From positions 1 through 64,000 of the forward strand of contig JAHDQN010000022.1 in assembly GCA_018433775.1 (NCBI GenBank): a stretch of 64,000 bases of DNA. Reading direction: 5' to 3'. The position numbers and the translations under genes are program-made. This document shows, piece after piece, positions 9,290-18,617 of the stretch (the stretch's first letter is position 1; every line of letters starts with the position of its first letter). Origin of the DNA: Deltaproteobacteria bacterium. Lineage in GTDB: Bacteria > Desulfobacterota > Desulfomonilia > UBA1062. The notes beneath the pieces are model-generated. The model saw only the letters and a list, made by a program, of their open reading frames with translations. It did not search any database and had not been told where the DNA came from.

Positions 9290-10198
9290 ATGATGTTCAC
9301 GAGCGTAGCAGATGTGCAGGACAAGCTGGAAAAGGCGGATTACATCACCTCCCGCGAGATAGCGACCGTGGTGTTCCTCGCGGCGGCCACGAACAAGCCC
9401 GTACTGGTCGAAGGCCCCGCAGGGGTGGGCAAGACCGAGCTGGCAAAGGCGGTGTCCCGGTCGCTGGGTTTGCAGCTCATCCGGCTGCAGTGCTATGAGG
9501 GGCTGGACGAGGCAAAGGCCTTGTACGAGTGGGAATACGCAAAGCAGCTCCTCTATACCCAGATGGTCAAGGAGAAGATCCAGGATGTTATCGCCGGGGC
9601 GAAAACCCTGTCCGACGCGGTGGAGAAGATCGCCTCGCAGGAGGACGCCTTTTTCTCCGAGCGGTTCATCCAGCCCCGGCCCCTGCTCCAGGCCATCACC
9701 TCGGAGAAACCGGTCGTGCTCCTCATCGACGAGGTCGACAAGTCCGACCCCGAGTTCGAGGCCTTCCTGCTGGAGCTGCTCAGCGACTTCCAGGTCTCGA
9801 TCCCGGAGATCGGCACGAAAAAGGCCGTGAAGATCCCTTTCGTGGTGCTCACCTCCAACAACTACCGGGACATGAGCGATGCCCTGAAGCGCCGCTGCAT
9901 CCATATCTACATCGATTACCCCGAGAAGGATCTCGAGCTCAAAATCGTGCGGCTCAAAATCCCCGGCATCGGGCAGCGGCTCTCGGACAGGCTCGTGGAG
10001 GCGATCCGCGCCATCAGGAACCTCGACCTCAAGAAAAAGCCCTGCATATCCGAGACTCTCGACTGGGCACGCTCCCTCATGGCGCTCTCGGCGGAGGAGC
10101 TCACGAGCGAGGTGCTGGTGGACACCCTGAACATGATCTGCAAGTACAAGGCGGATGCGGAAGCGGTCAAGGCGAACATCGAAGGCATAGTCAATTAG
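9290..10198 (+). CDS. MoxR-family AAA+ ATPase (CoxD-like)
   Basis: About 302 aa. The frame extends to a GTG at 9281, but the AAGG at 9279-9282 fits the ATG at 9290 or 9293 better. Walker A is GPAGVGKTE and Walker B VLLIDEVDKSD; sensor and arginine segments follow (LTSNNYRDMSDALKRRC). MoxR ATPases act as chaperones that insert cofactors or mature metal enzymes with a VWA partner. The partner is the next gene, 9 bp downstream. No molybdenum hydroxylase or CO dehydrogenase gene is nearby. Confidence 0.88.
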   Translation: MMFTSVADVQDKLEKADYITSREIATVVFLAAATNKPVLVEGPAGVGKTELAKAVSRSLGLQLIRLQCYEGLDEAKALYEWEYAKQLLYTQMVKEKIQDVIAGAKTLSDAVEKIASQEDAFFSERFIQPRPLLQAITSEKPVVLLIDEVDKSDPEFEAFLLELLSDFQVSIPEIGTKKAVKIPFVVLTSNNYRDMSDALKRRCIHIYIDYPEKDLELKIVRLKIPGIGQRLSDRLVEAIRAIRNLDLKKKPCISETLDWARSLMALSAEELTSEVLVDTLNMICKYKADAEAVKANIEGIVN

Positions 10199-10207
10199 GT
10201 TTTCCCC

Positions 10208-11590
10208 ATGGTCAATGCCGTTCTGAAATTCGTGGCGTGCTGCCGGACCGCGGGATACCGCATCTCCACCTCGGAGGTGGTCGACTGCATCTCGCAGCTC
10301 GAGCTCATCGACATGCTCGACGAAGAGGGCTTCCGGGCCGTGCTCCGGGCCAACTTCGCCAAGAGCAGGCGCGAGCAGGCACAGTTCGACCGGCTCTACC
10401 ACCTCTATTTCCATGAGCTCAGGCAGGACATCGATCTGGACGATCCCGAATCCATGACCGAACGGATGGAGGATGTGCTCCGGACGCTCCAGGAGCAGGC
10501 CAACGGCAACCGTGCGCAGCGTGCCATCCTGGATTTTCTCCAGGGAGATCCCATGGGGTTTCTGGAGATCATGCGCAGGCTCCAGACCGAAGAGGTCGAT
10601 ATGAGCCAGGGCCGCAAGTTCAACCTTGGCCCCCTTGCCAGCCGGCTCCAGGTCATGGTGCAGCTCAACGACGTCAAGGGAAGGGTGGAGCGCGTGCTCG
10701 AGGAAAACCCTTTTCACTATGCCGCGGATACCAGGCGTAACCTCGCCAGGCGCTTCGAATCCCAGCTCGAACGGGCGTACGAGCTGTTGCTGAGGGAGGC
10801 CAGGCCCCACAACGAGAGCCTCAGGCAGGTGCGCACGCACGAGCAGTACCTGCGGCAGCTGGGCGAGCGTCCATTTACCTCGCTCACGCCCAGGGAGATC
10901 GAGCAGGTGCGGGAGGTCATCGACCGCCTGGTGCGCAAGCTCAAGGACATCATGTCCCGGCGCTACGCCTCCAGCAGCCGGGGTGTTCTGGACGTGAAAA
11001 AGACCCTGCGCAGGGCCGATCGGTACCTGGGCGTGCCCATGGAGATCAGGTTCAGGAAAAAGCCCCCGAAAAAGGGCAAAGTCGTGACCCTGTGCGACAT
11101 CTCCTCGTCCGTGTGGGCCGCGGCCAGGTTCATGCTCAATATCCTCTACTCGCTCCAGGAGTGCTTTACCAAGGTCAACAGCTTTGTGTTCGTCTCGGGC
11201 CTGGCCGAGGTGACCGAGATCTTCGAGAACGAAGAGATCAACCACGCCATCGAGAAGGTCCTCAAGGACGTGGACATCGACTACCTCGCCCAGACCGACT
11301 ACGGCGAGACCTTCAGGCAGTTCCGGGACAGGCACATGGACGCGCTTAACAAGAAGACCACGCTCATCATCATCGGCGATGCCCGGTCCAACTACTTTCA
11401 CCCGGAAGACCGGATTCTGGAGGAGATGCGCGAGAAGTGCCGAAGGCTCATCTGGCTCAACCCCGAGCCCGAGGGCTCATGGAACACCGGCGACAGCGAG
11501 ATGTTCGCCTACAAACCCCACTGCCACGAGCTCAGGGAGTGCAGAAATCTCAACCAGCTTGTGGATTTTGTAGAAGAACTTATTTTATAA
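10208..11590 (+). CDS. CoxE-like VWA-domain protein
   Basis: 460 aa. The N-terminal two thirds is helical and charged. The C-terminal part is a von Willebrand A-like domain with the metal-site motif as CDISSSV (DxSxS), followed by the FVFVSGLAEVTEIF strand and LIIIGDARSNY. CoxE-type proteins work with a MoxR/CoxD ATPase, which is immediately upstream in the same operon. The target enzyme is unknown here. Confidence 0.85.
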   Translation: MVNAVLKFVACCRTAGYRISTSEVVDCISQLELIDMLDEEGFRAVLRANFAKSRREQAQFDRLYHLYFHELRQDIDLDDPESMTERMEDVLRTLQEQANGNRAQRAILDFLQGDPMGFLEIMRRLQTEEVDMSQGRKFNLGPLASRLQVMVQLNDVKGRVERVLEENPFHYAADTRRNLARRFESQLERAYELLLREARPHNESLRQVRTHEQYLRQLGERPFTSLTPREIEQVREVIDRLVRKLKDIMSRRYASSSRGVLDVKKTLRRADRYLGVPMEIRFRKKPPKKGKVVTLCDISSSVWAAARFMLNILYSLQECFTKVNSFVFVSGLAEVTEIFENEEINHAIEKVLKDVDIDYLAQTDYGETFRQFRDRHMDALNKKTTLIIIGDARSNYFHPEDRILEEMREKCRRLIWLNPEPEGSWNTGDSEMFAYKPHCHELRECRNLNQLVDFVEELIL

Positions 11591-11662
11591 TCAGTCGGAT
11601 GCAACCTGATCCGGCATGCACCAGGAGATGCGCCGGTATTTCCAGGCAGCCGGGAGGCGGAA

Positions 11663-12790
11663 GTGATTCTTACGGACGAACTGAATGCGATCAGAGAGCT
11701 GGTTACCCGCTTTGCCGGGGAACATGTGGCCCCGCGCACCGATCTGTACCGGCTCACGAGCTTTCCTCAAGACCTGCGCGATGCCCTTGCCCGGGAAAAC
11801 CTCTATGGCATCGGAATTCCCGTGGCGTACCGGGGCATGGGAGGCGGGTGGCTCCACATGGCGGTCGCCGGCGAGGCACTGGTTGAGAGCGGCTGCAGTC
11901 TCGGCGTCGCCCTGTCGTGGCTCATGCATGTTTTGATCTCCCGTTTCGTGTTCTTCGGGTTCGGCACCGACGAGCAGAAGATCGCCCACCTGCCTTCCCT
12001 TGCAACAGGCGCCTGCACACCCTGCCTGGCCATATCGGAGCCCGGGGTTGGCGGGCATCCCGGGAAGCTCACCACCAGTGCCCGGGAAGAGGGAGGCGTC
12101 TACCGCATCACCGGCGAGAAGGCCTACCTGACCAACGGGCCCATTGCAGACCTGTACGTGGTTCTGGCAATCACATCTGAGCAGGACGGCAGAAAGAGCT
12201 ACACCGCCTTCATCGTCCCATCGGACACCCCGGGGCTCAAAAGGACGGAGCCTCTGGACCTGGGATTTCTCAGGCCCTGCCCCCATGGGGGGATCATCCT
12301 CGACGGGTGCGAGGTGGGTGAGGAGAGCATCCTGGGCCGAAAAGGGCACGCCTATCCGGACATGGCGATGGCGTTTAGAAGAATCGAGGACGTCATGATG
12401 ACGGCCCCCTTTGTCGGCGGAGCCAGGGCACAGATCTCCCGGATAGCCGATGCGATCAGGGCCGGGGGCATACAGCCCGACAAGGATACCGCATCCGCTC
12501 TGGGCGAGACGGTCTCGACCGTCGACTCCCTGGAGGTGCTCGTGTACGAGGCCGCGAATCTCCTTGACCAGTACCACATCGATCACCCGGCCCTCACGTC
12601 CGTGTCCCTGTTCATGCGGCAGACCGCGGGCATGGTCCAGGACCGGATCGGGGAGATCGTGCGGATGTCCGGGATCGATGCGGGGCAGCCATGTAAGGCC
12701 CTGGCAAACGATATCGAATCGTCCCTCCGTATTGCCGCCAACGTGGCCCGGATCACCCGGGAGAAGCTGGGAAGGTCGCTGCTCTGCTGA
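11663..12790 (+). CDS. Acyl-CoA dehydrogenase family protein, atypical C-terminus
   Basis: 375 aa from a GTG with GGAGG 6 bp upstream. The N-terminal helical and middle beta domains are conserved: LAISEPGVGGHPGKL and ITGEKAYLTNGPIADLYVVLA form the flavin and substrate region. The C-terminal helical domain is diverged: the usual GG-GY segment and EGTSEIQ-like end are absent and it finishes ANVARITREKLGRSLLC. It may use another acyl substrate or catalytic base. It lies 72 bp after the CoxE-like gene. Electrons would go to ETF, encoded at 62232-63994. Confidence 0.8.
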   Translation: MILTDELNAIRELVTRFAGEHVAPRTDLYRLTSFPQDLRDALARENLYGIGIPVAYRGMGGGWLHMAVAGEALVESGCSLGVALSWLMHVLISRFVFFGFGTDEQKIAHLPSLATGACTPCLAISEPGVGGHPGKLTTSAREEGGVYRITGEKAYLTNGPIADLYVVLAITSEQDGRKSYTAFIVPSDTPGLKRTEPLDLGFLRPCPHGGIILDGCEVGEESILGRKGHAYPDMAMAFRRIEDVMMTAPFVGGARAQISRIADAIRAGGIQPDKDTASALGETVSTVDSLEVLVYEAANLLDQYHIDHPALTSVSLFMRQTAGMVQDRIGEIVRMSGIDAGQPCKALANDIESSLRIAANVARITREKLGRSLLC

Positions 12791-12858
12791 TTCCTCCTTC
12801 TCAAGTCCGCTTCTTATAAGGATTTCAGAAGGACGGGGTGAATTCCCGTTGAACGCTT
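12791..12858 (+). repeat. Dispersed hairpin-rich repeat, copy A (truncated)
   Basis: It begins directly after the acyl-CoA dehydrogenase stop with TTCCTCCTTCTCAAGTCCGC, followed by TTCTTATAAGGATTT and GGGGTGAATTCCCG. It matches the first half of the copies at 47047 and 59407. It ends where the kinase remnant begins, so it lies across the junction. Confidence 0.6.
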
Positions 12859-13110
12859 CTCGGCTTGCCGATGTGCTGGGCAGGGGGATCAGGCAGGTCA
12901 AGGACCCGCTCCGGGCAAACGCTCAGGGGGGCTGCTTTTATCGCGTCCGTAGGCCTTGGTATGATCTCCTTTCACGACATACCCGTGCTCATGGAGTACG
13001 GAGAGACCCTGATGCCGCAGAACAGGGCTGTGTATGAAAAGCTCTTTGACGCCTTCCTGCGTATCTACAAAAACAACCGATCCCTGCTCAGATGGCTGAA
13101 CAGGGGCTAA
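12849..13110 (+). pseudogene. C-terminal remnant of an FGGY-family carbohydrate kinase, frameshifted
   Basis: In frame from 12849 the sequence reads LNASRLADVLGRGIRQVKDP then LRANAQGG. After a run of six G (about 12928) the continuation is in the next frame, AAFIASVGLGMISFHDIPVL, ending YEKLFDAFLRIYKNNR. This matches the last 85 or so residues of xylulokinase-like FGGY kinases, which are about 500 aa. Removing one G restores the family sequence. The N-terminal four fifths is absent, so this is a decayed fragment even if the frameshift is an assembly error. Confidence 0.75.
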
Positions 13111-13302
13111 AGGCCCTGCTGAAGCAGGCAGGATATCCGATATCTTCAAAAAAAGTCCTCTATCCTTTCATTTTCTCGCACTTTAATATTGATTCCCGTT
13201 TCTGGAGATGTTAGGGGATAACGCGATAATTGCTTTTCATTTTCGGTAAATGAACCGAATGGAATAAAGAGAGCGTAATTTTTTTGAGGTGGGTGTTTTC
13301 TT

Positions 13303-16300
13303 ATGACGGGAGATCTCAAATTGGGCGGTACGGGCAGGGCAGAGCCTGAGACGGGCAGGGATTACCCCGCGCATCTGCGCATGAAAGGCGTGTTCGGTTA
13401 TCACTCCATGGCCTTTCTCCACCGTGTTCCTGCTGCCGTCCTGGTGCTCGAGAATGGAAACATCATTTTTGCCAATGCAGCGGTGAAGAGGCTTTTCGGC
13501 TGGAATTCCCGCGACCTGCAGAAGAAGACCCTGGATCTCTTCGCCTCCGGAAACGATCATGGGAACAGGTTCAGGCAGCTGGCCGAGGAAGCCGGCGGGA
13601 CCACCGGCTCTGTGCAGGGACAGATCGCCTGTGTGTGCCGCGACGGCAGGAATATCGTCTGCGAGGTGAGCTGCCAGGCGTTTTCGGACCAGGGCAATGA
13701 GTACGCCCTGGTGACCTTCCACGACATTACCGAGCATGCCCGAGCGCGGGAGGCCCTGAGAAAGAACGAGGAGAAATACAGCAATCTCCTGGACACCATC
13801 GGGGCAGCATATTTCGAGCTGGACCCGAGCGGCGGGTTCACCTTCTTCAACGGCGCCCTCTGCAAGGGGCTCGGCTATCGCGAGGAAGAGGTCAGGTCCA
13901 TGAACTTCCGTGATTTCATGGACGGGGAGACCGCGGAGAGGCTGCGGATGCTCTTTCTGGACCTGTACTCCACCGGGAAGCTGCCGCTCATCTTTGAGAC
14001 GGAAGTGATCCGCAAAGACGGCGAGAAGATCGCCATCGAGGTGTGGGTCTCTCTCCTGAAGAGCGAGGCAGGCAGACCCATCGGGGCGCAGGGTATCGCC
14101 CGGGACGTCACCGACCGCAGGAGGGCCAGAATCGCCCTGGAAGAGAGCGAGGAGAAGTACCGGCTCCATTTCACCACGGTCTCGGACGTGATCTTCACCG
14201 TGGCCCCTGATTACCGGGTCATGAGTATTTCTCCCAGTATTGAGAACGCGCTGGGGTATACCCCGGACGAGATCGTGGGCAAGGCCTTCACCGATCTGAA
14301 CATCATCGCCCCCGAGTACCTGCAGGAAATGATAGACAACGGCCTGAAGGTATTCTCCGGAGAGGCGACATTCGGCTCGATCTATGAGTTCATCGCCAAA
14401 GACGGCACGAGGAAATACGGTGAGATCAGCGCCTCGCCGATCATCCGTGACGGCAAGGTGGTCGCGTCCCTGGGGGTGGCCCGAAACGTCACGGAACGCG
14501 TCCTCGCCGAGAAGGCCATGATCGAGAGCGAGAAGAAATTCCGGGACGTGTTCGACAACGTGTCGGACTACCTTTACTTCCACGACCTCGAAGGCTTTCT
14601 GGACCTGGAGCAGACCAACAGGACCGGGAGGATGAGGTGGGAATACGCGAAAAACGAGCAGGGCAAGATCAACATCAGGGATCTCATGGTGCCCGAATAC
14701 CGTCACGAGTTCGATGCCTATATCCGCAGAGTCCTGGAGAAGGGATGGGACGAGGGATATATCAGCGTGCGGGACGAAAGCAGACGGACAAGGGTGCTGG
14801 AGTACCGGAACTCCCTGGTCATGGAAGGCAGGAAGGCCGTGGGAGTGCGCGGCTCGGCGCGCGACATCACCGAGCGCATCCGTGCGGAATTCAAGCTCAA
14901 GAAGAGCGAGGAGAAGTACCGGACGATTCTGGAAGAGATCGAGGACGGCTACTACGAGGTCGATCTGGCCGGCAACTTCACCTTCTTCAACGATTCCATG
15001 TGCCGGCTGATCGGATACACCCGCAAGGAGATGATCGGCATGAACAACCGCACGTTCACGGACCATGCCTGCGCAAAGGACATCTACCGGGTGTTCAACC
15101 GGGTGTTCAGGACAGGCAAGCACGACAAGGGGTACCGGTGGGAGCTCATCCGGAAGGACGGGTCGAGGGTGCACGCGGAGACGTCCATATCGCTGATCCG
15201 GGATCTCGAGGGCAAACCAAAGGGCTTCCGGGGCATCTGCCGGGACATTACCCAGAGGGTCCAGGCCGAGGAGGAAAGGAAGAAGCTCGAGTCCAGGCTC
15301 CAGCAGGCCCGGAAGATGGAGGCCATCGGGGCCCTGGCCGGCGGAGTCGCGCACGATCTCAACAATATCCTGAGCGGTCTGGTGAGTTACCCTGAGCTGA
15401 TGCTCATGGACCTTGCCGCGGACGACCCGCTGAGAAAGCCGATCACCACCATCCAGCGCTCCGGGGAAAAGGCAGCGGCGATCGTGCAGGATCTCCTGAC
15501 CCTTGCGCGCAGAGGGGTGCCGACACGGGAGGCCGTGAGCATCGCGTCGATCCTCTCCGGCTACGACAAATCCCCCGAGTTCAAGAAGCTTTGTACCGTG
15601 CATCCCGGGGTGGAGGTCTCGGTGGCCTTCGACGGCGATCTGCTGCCTGTCATGGGCTCTCCGGTCCATCTCTCGAAGACCGTCTCCAACCTCATCGCCA
15701 ATGCGGCGGAGTCCATTCAGGACCGGGGCGCCATTACCGTCACCGCACGGAACACCTACCTCGATACCCCGGTAAAAGGCTATGGCAGCGTGATCGAGGG
15801 GGAGTACGTGGCCGTCTGTGTCGCCGACACCGGGCCGGGCATGTCGGGTGAAGACCGCGAACGGATCTTCGAGCCGTTCTATACGAGAAAGGTCATGGGC
15901 AGGAGCGGAACCGGCCTGGAAATGACGGTTGTTCTGGGGACCGTGCAGGACCACCAGGGCTATATCACCAGTGAGAGCAAAGAGGGAGAGGGCGCCGCGT
16001 TCACCTTCTACCTTCCCGCCACCAGGGCCCGGGTGGCGGACCGTGAATCCCAGGACATACAGGATTATCTGGGCAGGGGCGAGCACGTGGTCGTGGTGGA
16101 CGATGTGGACGTGCAGCGAGACATCGCCACGCAGATCCTGCTGCGGCTTGGGTATTCGGTGCACTCGTTCGCCAGCGGCGAGGATGCCGCGGAATACATG
16201 AAAGGCCATTCTGCAGACCTCGTGATTCTCGACATGATCATGGATCCCGGGATCGACGGCCTTGAGACGTACCGGCGAATTCTCCGGCACCACCCCAACC

Positions 16301-16440
16301 AGAAGGCCATCATCGCCAGCGGATACTCTGAGACCCAGCAGGTGCGGGAGCTGCAGCTCCTGGGCGCAGGGTCGTACATCAAAAAGCCCTACCTCATCGA
16401 GAAGCTGGGCATTGCGGTGCGAACCGAGCTCGACCGATAA
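13303..16440 (+). CDS. Hybrid sensor histidine kinase with five PAS domains and a receiver
   Basis: 1045 aa, no membrane segment, so a cytoplasmic sensor. Five PAS/PAC units of about 120 aa fill residues 33-655, each ending in an ITER/VTDR-type linker. The HisKA box is ALAGGVAHDLNNILSG (phospho-His), then a HATPase with NLIANAAESI (N box) and VADTGPGM (G1). The G2 box reads GTGLEM rather than GxGLGM. A C-terminal receiver starts VVVDDVDVQRD with phospho-acceptor in LVILDMIMDPG and K in IKKPY. The repeated PAS units suggest integration of redox or small-molecule signals. Confidence 0.92.
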   Translation: MTGDLKLGGTGRAEPETGRDYPAHLRMKGVFGYHSMAFLHRVPAAVLVLENGNIIFANAAVKRLFGWNSRDLQKKTLDLFASGNDHGNRFRQLAEEAGGTTGSVQGQIACVCRDGRNIVCEVSCQAFSDQGNEYALVTFHDITEHARAREALRKNEEKYSNLLDTIGAAYFELDPSGGFTFFNGALCKGLGYREEEVRSMNFRDFMDGETAERLRMLFLDLYSTGKLPLIFETEVIRKDGEKIAIEVWVSLLKSEAGRPIGAQGIARDVTDRRRARIALEESEEKYRLHFTTVSDVIFTVAPDYRVMSISPSIENALGYTPDEIVGKAFTDLNIIAPEYLQEMIDNGLKVFSGEATFGSIYEFIAKDGTRKYGEISASPIIRDGKVVASLGVARNVTERVLAEKAMIESEKKFRDVFDNVSDYLYFHDLEGFLDLEQTNRTGRMRWEYAKNEQGKINIRDLMVPEYRHEFDAYIRRVLEKGWDEGYISVRDESRRTRVLEYRNSLVMEGRKAVGVRGSARDITERIRAEFKLKKSEEKYRTILEEIEDGYYEVDLAGNFTFFNDSMCRLIGYTRKEMIGMNNRTFTDHACAKDIYRVFNRVFRTGKHDKGYRWELIRKDGSRVHAETSISLIRDLEGKPKGFRGICRDITQRVQAEEERKKLESRLQQARKMEAIGALAGGVAHDLNNILSGLVSYPELMLMDLAADDPLRKPITTIQRSGEKAAAIVQDLLTLARRGVPTREAVSIASILSGYDKSPEFKKLCTVHPGVEVSVAFDGDLLPVMGSPVHLSKTVSNLIANAAESIQDRGAITVTARNTYLDTPVKGYGSVIEGEYVAVCVADTGPGMSGEDRERIFEPFYTRKVMGRSGTGLEMTVVLGTVQDHQGYITSESKEGEGAAFTFYLPATRARVADRESQDIQDYLGRGEHVVVVDDVDVQRDIATQILLRLGYSVHSFASGEDAAEYMKGHSADLVILDMIMDPGIDGLETYRRILRHHPNQKAIIASGYSETQQVRELQLLGAGSYIKKPYLIEKLGIAVRTELDR

Positions 16441-16767
16441 CCGGCTGTCTTCTGAAGCCGGTGCGCGAGCAAGACGAGCCCGGTCGTTTCCAGCCGGCAG
16501 CCTTTCGCTGCATGTTCATACCGTTTGTATTACCGTATTATTTCATGTCTTCAAAAGCCTTCTTGTGACAAAGACTATAAGATATTGATATCATTGTTAA
16601 ATGTATTTGTTATCCGATCCTTCTTCTTGGGAAAAACAAAAGATCTGCTGCCTTTAGATTGAACCTGGTAATCACTTGTGATATTCACTGAGATGGTCTT
16701 TGGGGGATAAGAAGCAGGGCATCTATTTCAATAAGCATATCAGCTCGCTTGAAAGGGAGGGACATGG
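16441..16767. other. Intergenic region before the acyl-CoA synthetase
   Basis: 327 bp with no gene. A 6-bp hairpin (CCGGCT/AGCCGG, 16441-16461) directly follows the kinase stop. From 16515 the sequence is AT-rich and probably contains the promoter of the downstream synthetase. GATCCTTCTTCTTGG at about 16616 resembles the start of the dispersed repeat family but does not continue. Confidence 0.5.
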
Positions 16768-18579
16768 ATGGAAGGCTTTCGTGAGACATCGATGGGGGCG
16801 ATATTTCAGAACCGCGTGCAGGAGTTGGGTGACAAGGCGTGCGTAGCCTGCAAGGATGCGCAGGGGGTGTACACGGACATCTCATGGAGGCAGATGGATG
16901 AGATGGTCAGGAAGGTCGGGTATTACCTGCTGTCCAGGGGGATCAAGCCGGGCGATAAGGTGGCCCTGTTCTCCCCGAACCGCTACGAGTGGTGGGTGGT
17001 GGACCTGGCGATCCTGTCGGTGGGGGCGGTCAATGTGCCTATCTATGCCACCAACTCGGCGCAGGAGGCCCGGTACATCATTCTCAATTCCGACGCGGTC
17101 ATGTGCTTTGCCGGGGAAAGGGAGCACCTCGACAAGATATTGAAGGTGAGAGGAGAGGCCCCCCAGCTCAGAGAGGTCGTGGTCTTCGACGACCTGGAGT
17201 CTCCGGTGGAGGGGGTTCTGGATCTCAAGGCGGTCATGGAAGCCGGCGGCGGATATGACGGCAGGGTCGAGTTCGATGCGAGGATACGAGACATCAGGCC
17301 AGGCGACATGGCCACCATCATCTACACTTCGGGCACCACGGGCGACCCCAAGGGCGTCATGCTCTCACACGACAACTTCATCTCGAACGTCAACCAGATC
17401 TACTCGGTGGACCCCGAGCTCTTCAAGGAGGAGCATACCCTGTTGTCCTTCCTGCCGCTGTCGCATTCGTTCGAACGCACCGTGGGGTATTATTCGGCGC
17501 TCAACGCGGGCAAAAAGGTCTGCTTTGCCGAGGACTTCTCGAAGATCCTGCAAAACCTGCAGGAGGTGAGGCCCACCCTGATCGTGAGCGTGCCCAGGCT
17601 CTATGAGAAGATCCATGCCGGGATTCTGGCCAAGGTGTCCCAGGCGCCGCCCGTGAAAAAGGCGCTGTTCAACTGGGCCATGTCCGTGGCCAGGAAGAAC
17701 CTTCCCTACATCTGCCACGACAGGCCCAGGAAGGGACTGTTCGCCATGCAGTATGCCCTGGCTCACAAGATCATCTTTTCCAAGCTCAAGGCTGCACTGG
17801 GAATGGACAGGCTCAGGTTTGCGCTCTCCGGAGGGGGACCGCTGTCGGTCTCCGACGCGGAGTTCTTCCTGGGCATGGGCATCAAGGTGTGCGAGGGCTT
17901 CGGACTGACCGAGACCACCCCGGTGACCCACGGCAACAGGCCCGATCACATCAAGCCCGGCACGGTGGGTCCCGCGCTCAAGGACACCCTGGTCAAGATC
18001 GGGGAGGGCGGCGAGATTCTCATCAAGGGGCCTCAGATAATGATGGGCTATTACAAAAACGAGGCAGCCACAAAAGAGGTGATGACCGAAGACGGCTATT
18101 TCCGGACCGGGGACATCGGCGAGATCGACAGCGACGGATATCTGAAGATCACGGGCCGCATCAAGGATATCATCGTCACCTCGGGCGGCAAGAACATCTC
18201 GCCGCAGAACATCGAAAACTCGCTCAAGGCCTCCGCGTTCATCGAGCAGGTTGCGGTCATCGGGGACAACCGCAAGTATCTCTCCGCCCTGATCGTGCCG
18301 GCGTTCGACGAGCTGGAGAACTGGGCGAAGAGCAACAGCGTTTCCTATGACTCGCGCAGGGAGCTTCTGGAACATCCCGAGGTGAAAAAGCTGTTCGAGG
18401 GCGAGATCAGGGAATACACCCAGTACTTTGCCCGTGTGGAGCAGATCCGGAAGTTCAGGCTGCTCGATACGGAATGGTCCCAGCAGACCGACGAGCTCAC
18501 GCCCACGCTGAAGGTCAAGAGAAGGGTGATCAGCGACAAATATTCCCGTGAGATCGAGAGCATGTACGAGGGGGAGTGA
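16768..18579 (+). CDS. Long-chain acyl-CoA synthetase (AMP-forming)
   Basis: 603 aa; GGGAGG 7 bp before the ATG. It activates a fatty acid to acyl-CoA through an acyl-adenylate. The AMP-binding P-loop is TIIYTSGTTGDPKGVMLSH, the ATP/substrate motif EGFGLTETTPVTHGN, and the hinge region YFRTGDIGEIDSDGYLKITG; the catalytic lysine region is near the C-terminus (TPTLKVKRRVI). It resembles FadD15-type enzymes. With the ligase at 42322 and the beta-oxidation genes at 60153-63994 it fits fatty-acid use. Chain length is not predictable. Confidence 0.9.
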   Translation: MEGFRETSMGAIFQNRVQELGDKACVACKDAQGVYTDISWRQMDEMVRKVGYYLLSRGIKPGDKVALFSPNRYEWWVVDLAILSVGAVNVPIYATNSAQEARYIILNSDAVMCFAGEREHLDKILKVRGEAPQLREVVVFDDLESPVEGVLDLKAVMEAGGGYDGRVEFDARIRDIRPGDMATIIYTSGTTGDPKGVMLSHDNFISNVNQIYSVDPELFKEEHTLLSFLPLSHSFERTVGYYSALNAGKKVCFAEDFSKILQNLQEVRPTLIVSVPRLYEKIHAGILAKVSQAPPVKKALFNWAMSVARKNLPYICHDRPRKGLFAMQYALAHKIIFSKLKAALGMDRLRFALSGGGPLSVSDAEFFLGMGIKVCEGFGLTETTPVTHGNRPDHIKPGTVGPALKDTLVKIGEGGEILIKGPQIMMGYYKNEAATKEVMTEDGYFRTGDIGEIDSDGYLKITGRIKDIIVTSGGKNISPQNIENSLKASAFIEQVAVIGDNRKYLSALIVPAFDELENWAKSNSVSYDSRRELLEHPEVKKLFEGEIREYTQYFARVEQIRKFRLLDTEWSQQTDELTPTLKVKRRVISDKYSREIESMYEGE

Positions 18580-18617
18580 CTCTTTCGGGGTGAATGAATA
18601 CATGTCCAGGACGTGCG

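Noticed and set aside
13237-16293. 1018-codon open frame on the minus strand
   Set aside because: It is antisense to the five-PAS kinase and its translation has no recognisable domain. Long antisense frames are common in GC-rich genes. The same applies to the long frames at 9260-11401, 57373-59379 and 61002-63038.
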